A DNA stretch of 64,000 bases, taken from assembly GCA_016286995.1 (NCBI GenBank), contig JAEEVA010000006.1, positions 38,151 through 102,150 on the forward strand, read 5' to 3'. Positions 56,601 through 62,691 of this stretch are shown piece after piece. The translations under genes were made by a program, and so were the position numbers. The DNA is from Prevotella sp. Lineage in GTDB: Bacteria; Bacteroidota; Bacteroidia; Bacteroidales; Bacteroidaceae. Under the pieces are notes generated by a model, which was not told the DNA's origin, did no database searches, and saw only the letters and a program-made list of their open reading frames with translations. Numbering within the stretch: position 1 is the stretch's first letter; each line of letters starts with the position of its first letter.

Positions 56601-57820
56601 TGGGTTTCTGTGCACAACTGGACTGTCAGCTCTTTCGACAAGAATAAAGAACAAAAATAAAGCATTCCAAAAGCTGAAAGCCCATCACACACCTCTCCAT
56701 TCGGAGTAAGATTAGGGTTTAATATTTGACGTATACCCCGAATGCGATAATAGAAATCTTCTCGTTCTATAAGTTTCGTTTCATATTCATGTACTGGTTT
56801 TCCATCCTCATACAACACCTCATAAATTGGTTTCCCATTTTCGTCACGCTTCTCTTTACCCTTATCATCTTTTGCCTTTACCTTCTTGTATATATAAATG
56901 GGATTTTTTTCTTTGTCTAATTTGGTTTCCCCCTTTTCATTTTTCTCTACTTTCCATTTTTTTTTGCCATTTTCATCAAGCACGAACACCTCTTGCATTC
57001 TACAATCATCTTGATGGCCAGTTAAGAAAGTCAGGTCGCTCTCAGAGTAACTATTGCGCTTTTTGGCTATTCGACGACTTGCTGCGAATGCTTTATCAAG
57101 GTTGCCGGCGATGATATTTTGCAGTTTAAACTGATCTTTTTGTTTTTCGATAGAGTTGTAGGGATTCATGTGCGTGTAGAAATTGCGGCAATCAGTTAGA
57201 CATTGTGCGATGCTGTATAACTCTTTTAGGCAATCTGTCAACGAAGCATCATGCATGGCTTTATTTGACTCTTTCTGTTCGTTGACGTTCTTTTTGAATT
57301 GCATTGCAACGACATTTGCCATGATTGGTGCCAAAAGTGGAATGTGGCGGAAGAGCATTTTTCTAAAACGTTCCTCCTGTTCACCTTTTATAGTGAAAGT
57401 ATTCCTGATCCTTGCTTTTTCTCCATTTGGCCCCTCATCCGTAAGAGGTGCTTTGAAAGCCTCCTTTCTGGCATTTTTTTCTCTTTCTGTCAGATTGGTA
57501 TATTGTTTTACCTCGTTATTCCACCGATTGTCATAGCATTTCTTGATAACCTCATATACGGTATCTATCGATGCTTTTATTTCTTCTTCTAATGAAACTT
57601 TTGTCCCTTCGTCTTTTGTGCTTTCTCCTTTGCTAATCAGATAAAAAACCTTGATAACTTTGTCTAAATTGTCTTCCTTAAAATAAAGATCTCCTTTTTG
57701 TGTATAGCAGTCTATTCCAGAAATAGAGAAAATATGAAAAATAGTTTTGTAAAAATTGGCACGTGCAATATTCAGATAAGAACCGAATATGTGCCTTGCG
57801 GGTTCTTGAAAGTTTGCCAT
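53678..57820 (-). CDS. cas13b: Cas13b, type VI-B RNA-guided RNase
   Basis: A 1380-residue effector that binds crRNA from the neighbouring array and cleaves target RNA with two HEPN domains. Both R-x4-H active sites are present: RNFYTH at residues 212-217 and RNAFDH at 1321-1326, near the two ends, the arrangement unique to Cas13b. It is longer than the usual 1100-1220 residues. Residues about 272-350 form a Lys/Glu-rich low-complexity stretch (DENGKKKWKVEKNEKGETK ... DENGKPIYEVLYEDGKP) that may be an insertion. No csx27 or csx28 accessory gene and no cas1 or cas2 lies nearby. Its promoter is back to back with hicA-2. Confidence 0.95.
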   Translation of the reverse strand: MANFQEPARHIFGSYLNIARANFYKTIFHIFSISGIDCYTQKGDLYFKEDNLDKVIKVFYLISKGESTKDEGTKVSLEEEIKASIDTVYEVIKKCYDNRWNNEVKQYTNLTEREKNARKEAFKAPLTDEGPNGEKARIRNTFTIKGEQEERFRKMLFRHIPLLAPIMANVVAMQFKKNVNEQKESNKAMHDASLTDCLKELYSIAQCLTDCRNFYTHMNPYNSIEKQKDQFKLQNIIAGNLDKAFAASRRIAKKRNSYSESDLTFLTGHQDDCRMQEVFVLDENGKKKWKVEKNEKGETKLDKEKNPIYIYKKVKAKDDKGKEKRDENGKPIYEVLYEDGKPVHEYETKLIEREDFYYRIRGIRQILNPNLTPNGEVCDGLSAFGMLYFCSLFLSKELTVQLCTETQIFVNSPYNNDNNKKSNIILNMMFVYAIHIPRGKRLDSECSSQALALDMLNELRRCPIELYNVLPATGKREFEDDIKHENDRTPELAKRIRSKDRFPHLALNYIDSQGLFENIRFQVRLGSYRFCFYDKICIDGKKHPRQLHKEINGYGRLQDMEKARKEQYGHLFQLSRDESVWQKDENAYVNLRQLVPVKAGDPAHITDTLAQYNFYQNRIGLFWNTDDETYLTDKINAQGQIVGKGLYLPPLSAVDTPTTTNRYKRKAPIDMPAPLCSLSTYDLPALLFYEQLRRKHQLEPNDFPAAEDIIIRQYENMVRFFTEVKDMGTFDNDDALQEKLKEYGLSKASIPQKIYRHLVQKTPDNAKDFEKSAKAELRRRLHIAEAKLSCFDKDKEKMESDKEDDRKYKKYGSKYFISIRYAQLARYLAESIMDWTPNAKQGKDKLTGLNYRVLVSSLAGFGTRYSDEDILQILADAHIYVDEKNDHPFIGYVFDEYPTDIEMLYSEYLKREIKEIKKYISVGIDAKTGEETITLKKDASGIPFLHHDRKRWQQSSIAELTDRYLHIKEEGKAEPGRATLLLPDGLFAPYIVKMLEKCDSSALENCDDKSNAAFLISRYFENKCEKSQPFYDTTEPSHFNDELRKVTPYKYSRAYEYFKLLNGGKDIYLPITEIKRRLADKERRIDANIKNLTDKGNYQTIEEAREGRRRKLERAVRDMQDNERAIRRYKTQDRILFMMAKSMLGDIVNQNADLFKLENVCENNFLSQRVKAQISVKSNNQQITIQKDDMPIKDYGKLFRLLNDERTVQLLSYSILTNPPLIDFDQISEELKQYNTIRSSAFKSFQQMEQESFIQHERVLTDPENNDFYQGGRRYKNNEQTKENDAKRNNFSSLLKILQCLTPEVMNMFEENDRQLITAIRNAFDHNSYPNWEVCRQLLEQEQQVNANIQLELSQVAAFLISKIRNYVKQIEEVCHSSHQ

Positions 57821-57861
57821 AATCTTATTTGTTTTTAGTTATTTTTATCGGATTTGTTATG

Positions 57862-57893
57862 CAAAAATAGGAAAAAAATGGGACATACACAAA
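57862..57893 (-). promoter_or_regulatory. cas13b: Promoter of cas13b
   Basis: On the minus strand: TTTG (57890-57893), exactly 20 bases, TATTTTTG (57862-57869), 41 bases before the cas13b start codon. It lies only 15 bases from the divergent hicA-2 promoter at 57909. Confidence 0.7.
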
Positions 57894-57908
57894 ATATCAT
57901 GCAAAAAA

Positions 57909-57961
57909 TTTGGATGCAATTTGTATTTTATGTAACTTTGCAACTGATTAATGGTGATTAA
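57909..57961 (+). promoter_or_regulatory. hicA-2 promoter with TTAAT-ATTAA operator
   Basis: TTTG at 57909-57912, 20 bases, TAACTTTG at 57933-57940, then TTAATGGTGATTAA at 57948-57961, a perfect palindrome covering the expected transcript start. Confidence 0.7.
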
Positions 57962-58013
57962 TTTCCCATTTAATGCATGGAATTTGGCGTTTGCAAAGTC
58001 TTACAAAAATTTC

Positions 58014-58223
58014 ATGAACATTATGGGAGCAATTAAAGTTCGAGACATCATTTGTGCGTTAGAGCAGAATGGTTGGGTTATGGTACGTTGTAGAGGTGAT
58101 CATCGTCAGTTCCGTCGCGAAGGTAATCGTTATGTGATTACTGTGGCAGGACATTTAAACAAAACGATTGCTATTGGTACCTTAAAGAACATAGAGAGAC
58201 TATCTGGGTTGCGTTTGCATTAA
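58014..58223 (+). CDS. hicA: HicA-type toxin, copy 2
   Basis: A 69-residue HicA-like protein (MNIMGAIKVRDIICALEQNGW) with the active-site histidine in RGDHRQFRREGN and the end GTLKNIERLSGLRLH. An ATG at 57951 lies inside the operator, only a few bases after the predicted transcript start, so 58014 or 58023 is more likely. It has no adjacent hicB, a terminator follows, and cas13b is transcribed away from the same short promoter region. The toxin is probably restrained by the HicB encoded at 58804. Confidence 0.85.
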   Translation: MNIMGAIKVRDIICALEQNGWVMVRCRGDHRQFRREGNRYVITVAGHLNKTIAIGTLKNIERLSGLRLH

Positions 58224-58251
58224 TCTGGCTTAGTCACTCACTATTAATCAG

Positions 58252-58283
58252 AGGGCATTGCTTCGGCTTTGCCCTGTTTTTTG
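58252..58283 (+). terminator. Terminator after hicA-2
   Basis: Stem AGGGCA..GC with a TTCG loop and GC..TGCCCT (58252-58275), followed by GTTTTTTGG. Confidence 0.85.
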
Positions 58284-58311
58284 GCTTGTTGACGAAAAAT
58301 CTATATAAAAT

Positions 58312-58364
58312 TTTGAGCTATTTCAGAAAAAGTCGTATCTTTGCACCTGATTAATAGCGATTGA
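58312..58364 (+). promoter_or_regulatory. hicA-3 promoter with TTAAT-ATTGA operator
   Basis: TTTG at 58312-58315, 20 bases, TATCTTTG at 58336-58343, then TTAATAGCGATTGA at 58351-58364 (one base off the palindrome). Confidence 0.7.
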
Positions 58365-58425
58365 TTCCATTGATGCAAAAGGTTTAGTTTGTGAAGAAGT
58401 AGTAACAACAAAAATCTTGAGCAAT

Positions 58426-58638
58426 ATGGAAAATATTAGAGTACGTGATGTTAAAAAGGCTTTGCGCCTTTGTGGTTGGGTCTTGGTTCGGGTTGTAGGT
58501 GACCATTCTGAATTTGTTCATCCTAACGTCCCTGAAAGTTTTATTATTTCTGGAAAGGGATACGACCTTGTACCTCCAGCTACTCTCCATAGCATGGAAC
58601 GTCGAGTAGGATTATGCTTTGGCAGAGTCTTGCACTAA
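58426..58638 (+). CDS. hicA: HicA-type toxin, copy 3
   Basis: A 70-residue HicA-like protein (MENIRVRDVKKALRLCGWVLV) with the histidine in VGDHSEFVHPNVPES and the end LHSMERRVGLCFG. The ATG at 58426 is preferred to the TTG at 58417. It is the copy nearest to hicB, 165 bases upstream of it, but a terminator and a separate promoter lie between them, so the classic coupled hicAB order is split here. Confidence 0.85.
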   Translation: MENIRVRDVKKALRLCGWVLVRVVGDHSEFVHPNVPESFIISGKGYDLVPPATLHSMERRVGLCFGRVLH

Positions 58639-58654
58639 TTTCAATCGTTAATCG

Positions 58655-58698
58655 GTGGGCAATTTCAAGGGTGAATCCTTGTTTTTGCCCACTTTTTA
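58655..58698 (+). terminator. Terminator after hicA-3
   Basis: GTGGGCAA (58655-58662) pairs with TTGCCCAC (58685-58692) around a second small AAGG/CCTT stem, followed by TTTTTA. Confidence 0.8.
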
Positions 58699-58721
58699 CA
58701 TCGTTTTTCGTTAAAGTATTA

Positions 58722-58771
58722 AAAATAATACTCAAAATGTTTGGTAGATAGTATTATTTTTACTACCTTTG
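58722..58771 (+). promoter_or_regulatory. hicB promoter with 11-bp inverted repeat
   Basis: TTTG (58740-58743), 20 bases, TACCTTTG (58764-58771). The -33 element lies between the arms of AAAATAATACT (58722-58732) and AGTATTATTTT (58750-58760), an ideal place for repressor binding. The operator differs from the one at the hicA promoters. Confidence 0.7.
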
Positions 58772-58803
58772 CACCCAGAATTCAATAAATATTCTTTAAA
58801 ACA

Positions 58804-59220
58804 ATGCAAAAGGTTAGAGTAGAAGTAGAGTGGAGCAGTAAGAACTTTGCTGCCACTTTAGGAGGAAATGTTCCAGGATGTGTGCTTGTTACAGCCAAGA
58901 CCTATTCCAAATTACAGAAGGAAGTACGTGAGGCCTTGGAGTTTCATGTCCAGGGAATGCTGGAGGACGGTGATGACGTACCACAATGGCTGGCCGACGG
59001 CGACTACGAGTTCAAATGGTGCCTGATGGATGCGGCAGCCCTGCTGCAGAGTCTGGAAGGAATGACCACCATTGCAGCCATAGCCCGTGCGACAGGTATT
59101 AACGAACGGCTGCTGAGCCACTATGCCAACGGCATTAAACGCCCCAGTGCCAAGCAGCGACAAAAGATTTTGGATGGTATCCATCTGATTGGTCGTACAC
59201 TAACGCATATAGGAGGATGA
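58804..59220 (+). CDS. hicB: HicB-type antitoxin with HTH domain
   Basis: A 138-residue antitoxin. The N-terminal HicB half (about 1-75: VEVEWSSKNFAATLGGNVPGCVLVTAKTYSKL and a VREALEFHVQGM helix) has the partial RNase-H-like fold that blocks HicA. The C-terminal part (about 88-130: TIAAIARATGINERLLSHYAN and KRPSAKQRQKIL) is an XRE-like helix-turn-helix. It likely represses its own promoter through the AATACT/AGTATT repeat and perhaps the hicA promoters. It is the only complete hicB beside three hicA genes. Confidence 0.88.
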   Translation: MQKVRVEVEWSSKNFAATLGGNVPGCVLVTAKTYSKLQKEVREALEFHVQGMLEDGDDVPQWLADGDYEFKWCLMDAAALLQSLEGMTTIAAIARATGINERLLSHYANGIKRPSAKQRQKILDGIHLIGRTLTHIGG

Positions 59221-59244
59221 TATCATGGAAACACACACAGAAGA

Positions 59245-59325
59245 AAGGACTTGGAACCGCTTGTGTTCCAGGTCCTTTTATTAATAATCCCGACAACCTG
59301 ACGTCAGATTGTCGGGATTGTTTTT
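59245..59325 (+). terminator. Two terminators after hicB
   Basis: First stem: AAAGGACTTGGAAC with GTTCCAGGTCCTTTT (about 59245-59280), homologous to the hairpin at 52340-52375. Second: AATCCCGACAA (59286-59296) with TTGTCGGGATT (59309-59319), then GTTTTTC. Confidence 0.85.
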
Positions 59326-59334
59326 CTTTCCTGA

Positions 59335-59982
59335 CTAATAGTCAAGAAACGAGAAGTCCTCAGGTTGAGGAACGCCGTGCCAGTACTCGTTGAAGTCCTG
59401 CGAACAGGGTGGGAGGTCGTCGACCTGGCCCTCACGGAAGATGAGGGCCGTTTCCTGTTCCTTTCTGCACTCGCTCAGCATCTCCTCCCACTCTATATGC
59501 AGATTGGCCGGGTCCCAGTTGCTGTTGTACTTCTCGGCAAAGAGATAGTAGTAATGAGTGCCGAAGGTCTCGCTGGCAATATGCTCCCAACGACGGTCCC
59601 ACCATGCATATTCGGGGAACCCTAATGCCCGCCACAGGTCGCTGCAACGGCGGACAAGCAGTTCACACTCCGTTTCCGAGATGACGTCGGTAAGGGAAAC
59701 GCGACGGGGGTTGAACCACACGTACATCCAGTCGTCAATGTCCTTCTCTTCAATCAGCCAGGCTGTCAGCCTCCACACCTTCAGCGCCCACCAGAAATGT
59801 CCGGTTTCTGCGCACAGGTCACCAATGTACATGCCTTTCTGAAACTTTTGCTTGCAGCTGGCTGCACAACGGATAGGATGAATCTCGCGGTTTACCAGGT
59901 CTTTCAGCAGACGGGCTTCAAGATGAGTAACTACACCATTGGGCATGCATTGGCACACCCGATAGGGAATTCTGTGTCTCAT
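59335..59982 (-). CDS. Hypothetical protein
   Basis: About 215 residues starting MRHRIPYRVCQCMPNG. Not recognised. It is soluble and rich in Trp (several in GHFWWALKVWRLTAW and WWDRRWEHI), with a conserved-looking Cys pattern near the start (CQC, CAASC). An ATG at 60072 would add 30 residues, but those are encoded by a small inverted-repeat element (60000-60080), so the later start is preferred. A promoter lies at 60139-60170. Two terminators beyond its stop separate it from hicB. Confidence 0.6.
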   Translation of the reverse strand: MRHRIPYRVCQCMPNGVVTHLEARLLKDLVNREIHPIRCAASCKQKFQKGMYIGDLCAETGHFWWALKVWRLTAWLIEEKDIDDWMYVWFNPRRVSLTDVISETECELLVRRCSDLWRALGFPEYAWWDRRWEHIASETFGTHYYYLFAEKYNSNWDPANLHIEWEEMLSECRKEQETALIFREGQVDDLPPCSQDFNEYWHGVPQPEDFSFLDY

Positions 59983-59999
59983 AATTGTGCTTGAATTTT

Positions 60000-60080
60000 G
60001 TGTAACAATGTGAAAAAGAACGCCTAACCACCAGCCTTGCGAGCCGATGCTTTTGAGGTCCTGCGACCTCATTGTTACAC
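60000..60080. repeat. Small element with 11-bp terminal inverted repeats
   Basis: GTGTAACAATG at 60000-60010 and its exact reverse complement at 60070-60080 flank 59 bases that hold a GAGGTC/GACCTC hairpin. The 81-base unit sits in the 5' region of the hypothetical gene and looks like a miniature mobile element or a regulatory site. Confidence 0.5.
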
Positions 60081-60138
60081 TTGTGCTATCAGAAGCGGAT
60101 TCTTAGCTATGTCATCGTGGTATTTCTGAAATCGGCTG

Positions 60139-60170
60139 CAAAAGTAAGCATTATTTTTCATTCCGCCAAA
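60139..60170 (-). promoter_or_regulatory. Promoter of the hypothetical gene at 59335
   Basis: On the minus strand TTTG (60167-60170), 20 bases, TACTTTTG (60139-60146). Confidence 0.65.
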
Positions 60171-60210
60171 AGAAATTGCAAAAAAGAACGATGAATTGTG
60201 AACTATTTTG

Positions 60211-60218
60211 TATCTTTG
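60211..60218 (+). promoter_or_regulatory. Promoter -7 element of the WG-repeat gene
   Basis: TATCTTTG, 60 bases before the ATG at 60278. No clear -33 element. Confidence 0.5.
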
Positions 60219-60277
60219 CAGCACGATGACAAATATATCAGACAAAACCCTTTGAAGAGGAATAAACAACGAACAAT

Positions 60278-60973
60278 ATGAAAAAACTATTATTGCTTAT
60301 CACGCTTGTCATGTGTCTTCTCAGCGTCCAGGCTCAGGAAGACAAGAAGTGGCCTGTACAAGGAGACTATCATGAAGGACTGGCTGCTGTGAGAGATTTC
60401 AACAGAAAGTATGGCTATATTGATACCGATAATCAGCTGGTCATTCCATGTCAATGGAAGTTCGCAGACGATTTTCATGAAAACAGGGCCAAGGTACTGA
60501 ATGACGAAGACAAATTTGGGTTTATTGATCAGACAGGCCAGTTGATTAGCCCTTGCCAGTGGAAAACTGCGCACCCTTTTTCTGACGGAATGGCTGGTGT
60601 TACTGACTACAACTACAAATCAGGCTTTATCGACAAAACGGGGCAGTTGGTTATTCCATGTACGTGGAATGAAGTTGATAGCTTTGAGGATGGGTTAGCC
60701 AGGGTTCAGGACGACAACGAACTATGGGGCGTCATAGACAAGGAAGGCAAGATGGTCTGTCCCTGCAAGTGGGATTTTCTATGGCCCTACAAAGAGGATC
60801 TGGCCGTTGTCAGAGATGCCAATTGGAAATATGGCTTTATCGACAAAACCGGTCAGCTGGTCATTCCATGCCAATGGGATTTCGCAGATTCATTTGAAGA
60901 TGGCTATGCTGTGGTAAGGGACAGCAACGATACCCTGCACTATATTGACAAGAACGGCAATGTGGTGGAATAA
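60278..60973 (+). CDS. Exported WG-repeat protein
   Basis: A 231-residue protein with signal peptide MKKLLLLITLVMCLLSVQAQ and six WG-type repeats of about 23-24 residues each (pattern YGFIDKTGQLVIPCQWDFADSF with EDGLAVVRD). Such repeats build beta-propeller-like or solenoid surfaces for protein binding; no catalytic function is implied. The repeats at residues 108-130 and 178-200 are almost identical at DNA level, suggesting recent unit duplication. A convergent terminator follows at 60990. Confidence 0.88.
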   Translation: MKKLLLLITLVMCLLSVQAQEDKKWPVQGDYHEGLAAVRDFNRKYGYIDTDNQLVIPCQWKFADDFHENRAKVLNDEDKFGFIDQTGQLISPCQWKTAHPFSDGMAGVTDYNYKSGFIDKTGQLVIPCTWNEVDSFEDGLARVQDDNELWGVIDKEGKMVCPCKWDFLWPYKEDLAVVRDANWKYGFIDKTGQLVIPCQWDFADSFEDGYAVVRDSNDTLHYIDKNGNVVE

Positions 60974-60989
60974 CCGCCGGTGAATGACA

Positions 60990-61030
60990 AAGCCACCCTC
61001 ACCAGTGAACGGTGAGGGTGGCTTCGTTTA
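60990..61030. terminator. Terminator between convergent genes
   Basis: A 14-bp perfect stem (AAGCCACCCTCACC/GGTGAGGGTGGCTT) with a 7-base loop, then CGTTTA on the plus strand. Genes run toward it from both sides. Confidence 0.85.
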
Positions 61031-61058
61031 GAGAGTAGATTTCCCTGATGTCTGTTGT

Positions 61059-61478
61059 TTAAGGTTCAGGTTCGTCGGCAGGCTTCATGACGTAGTAGAA
61101 CTTTTCGAACTTTATTTCACGAAGTGCTGCCTTGATTTCTGCATCAGGGGTGAACACAAGGTGAACGTTCTTGATTTCCTTGCCGGCGTTGAACTCGCTG
61201 ACGGTTTCGGCACCCTCAGAGTTGACACTCACTTTGATAAGGCCGAGGTGAGGGATACGAATGGGGTGACCATTGCATAACAGCTCTTCAATCTGCTTAG
61301 TGATGGCATCATCGATGACCCCAATCTTGGAACGCTCAACCTTGGAATCGGCTGCGATGTGATCTTCCAGGTCGCTGTCGACGATAGTCTGAGTGTGGAA
61401 GACACGGAAGTACCATTTGCCGTAGGCGGCACTCTTGGTGTTCTTGTTCTGATACGGTGTTGCAAATACTGTACCCAT
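61059..61478 (-). CDS. HU-like DNA-binding protein, Bacteroidetes type, copy 1
   Basis: A 139-residue HU/IHF-fold protein of the long Bacteroidetes branch. Visible features: KNTKSAAYGKWYFRVFHTQTI, a helix IDDAITKQIEELLCNGHPIRIPHLGLIKVSV (the dimer core), and VHLVFTPDAEIKAALREI. The extended tail is acidic. It probably binds and bends DNA. It lies 29 bases after its paralogue and probably shares its transcript. Confidence 0.85.
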   Translation of the reverse strand: MGTVFATPYQNKNTKSAAYGKWYFRVFHTQTIVDSDLEDHIAADSKVERSKIGVIDDAITKQIEELLCNGHPIRIPHLGLIKVSVNSEGAETVSEFNAGKEIKNVHLVFTPDAEIKAALREIKFEKFYYVMKPADEPEP

Positions 61479-61507
61479 AATACAATTCTCCTTTTTACTT
61501 TTTAGGG

Positions 61508-61996
61508 TTAGACATTGTTGTTATTGTTCTCTTTTTCGAGGGCCATTTGTGCGGCCCATTCAGTCTTGTCGGTTTCGACCTTTACGGCACGGAGAGCGGC
61601 CTTGATGGTTTCACAGGGAGTGAAATGGATGAAGACCTTCTTCACCTGCTTGGTAGAGAGATACTTACGGATGTCGTCCTTACTGGGATCGAATTCAGGA
61701 TGACGTTCGTGAACGTCCTCAGCCGAAACGCCCTCGGAACTGACACCCAGCTTGAACGTACCCAGGCCAGTGACCTTGATGGGGTGACCATTGAAGAGCA
61801 GTTCCTTGAGCTGCTTCATGACAGCATCAGAGACCATGGCAATCTCGCTCTCTTCAATACCTGAGTCCATGGCAGCGTGCTTGCACAGTGTTTCAGGCTC
61901 AATAGTAGAGTTCTGACGCACGCGACCATAATACTTGCCATAAGCGGCACTCTTGGTGTTTAAGATCTGATAGACCTCAATTGTTACTTTTGCCAT
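61508..61996 (-). CDS. HU-like DNA-binding protein, Bacteroidetes type, copy 2
   Basis: A 162-residue paralogue of the following gene, with the same landmarks: LNTKSAAYGKYYGRV, VSDAVMKQLKELLFNGHPIKVTGLGTFKLGV and VFIHFTPCETIKAALRAVK. A 24-residue insertion (EDVHERHPEFDPSKDDIRKYL) lies before the last strand. The tandem pair may form heterodimers. Such HU pairs are common in accessory regions and conjugative elements of Bacteroidales. Confidence 0.85.
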   Translation of the reverse strand: MAKVTIEVYQILNTKSAAYGKYYGRVRQNSTIEPETLCKHAAMDSGIEESEIAMVSDAVMKQLKELLFNGHPIKVTGLGTFKLGVSSEGVSAEDVHERHPEFDPSKDDIRKYLSTKQVKKVFIHFTPCETIKAALRAVKVETDKTEWAAQMALEKENNNNNV

Positions 61997-62047
61997 AATA
62001 CTTTTCCTTTCTTTGATTAATGTGTAAATAATAGAAATTAAAAATGA

Positions 62048-62530
62048 TTAAACATTGTCCCAGAATGTATTCATTCCTGACTTTTCTTCCTTATTGAAGC
62101 GAGAGTAGTCATTAACCACCACAGGTTCTTCAACCATCAGTGTATTAATGCGAAAATCACACAAGGCGCTGGTCATCAGCATGAATTCCTTTTTGGAAAG
62201 CGGCATCGGCCAGCCCTCGTCAGAACAGAGATAGAGATTGACACCCATATCATTCCAGCACTTGGCCTTCAAAGGTTCAATCCACATAAACGTACGGCGT
62301 TTCAAAGAAATACGCGGGCAGTCCACCCACTGCTGGTAGTTCTGAAAACTAACAGGCAGCTCACCTGATGGAAGATGATGCATTCCTTGTCTGTCAATAC
62401 GCAGATCGCTAAGCCAAATGCTCTTCCACGTTTTCACGCGGTTGCCGACCATCAGCATCAGCGTACCCTCCTCTACGTCCTCGTAGCGAGTAATCTCAAT
62501 CAGCTTGAATACCTTATTATTAATATCCAT
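62048..62530 (-). CDS. Hypothetical protein
   Basis: A 160-residue soluble protein, not recognised. It alternates strands and short helices (KVFKLIEITRYEDVEEGTLMLMVGNRVKTWKS) and has a Trp/Cys-rich middle (DCPRISLKRRTFMWIEPLKAKCWNDMG). A -7 element (TAATTTTG on the minus strand, 62574-62581) lies 44 bases upstream. Same direction as the HU genes, so probably in one accessory cluster. Confidence 0.6.
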   Translation of the reverse strand: MDINNKVFKLIEITRYEDVEEGTLMLMVGNRVKTWKSIWLSDLRIDRQGMHHLPSGELPVSFQNYQQWVDCPRISLKRRTFMWIEPLKAKCWNDMGVNLYLCSDEGWPMPLSKKEFMLMTSALCDFRINTLMVEEPVVVNDYSRFNKEEKSGMNTFWDNV

Positions 62531-62573
62531 TTTGCATCGTTGTTTTAAAGCATTTAACTTTGTTTTGACGATG

Positions 62574-62581
62574 CAAAATTA
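62574..62581 (-). promoter_or_regulatory. Promoter -7 element of the hypothetical gene at 62048
   Basis: TAATTTTG on the minus strand, 44 bases before the start codon. No good -33 partner seen. Confidence 0.5.
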
Positions 62582-62691
62582 CGAATTTTCAAAAACAACA
62601 AATCCACAAAACGCTGATATTCAGGCGTTTTGTGGAAAAGAAGGAAAATGTGGAAAGGTTGTGTAGAAAATGTGGAAAGACAGCAGCGTTT

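Noticed and set aside
52980..58000. csx27 or csx28 accessory gene, cas1 or cas2 near cas13b
   Set aside because: No reading frame of fitting size or pattern was found; the only gene-like piece is the reverse-transcriptase relic.
57951..58013. Upstream ATG of hicA-2 at 57951
   Set aside because: It lies inside the palindromic operator and within a few bases of the predicted transcript start; the added residues are not typical of HicA.
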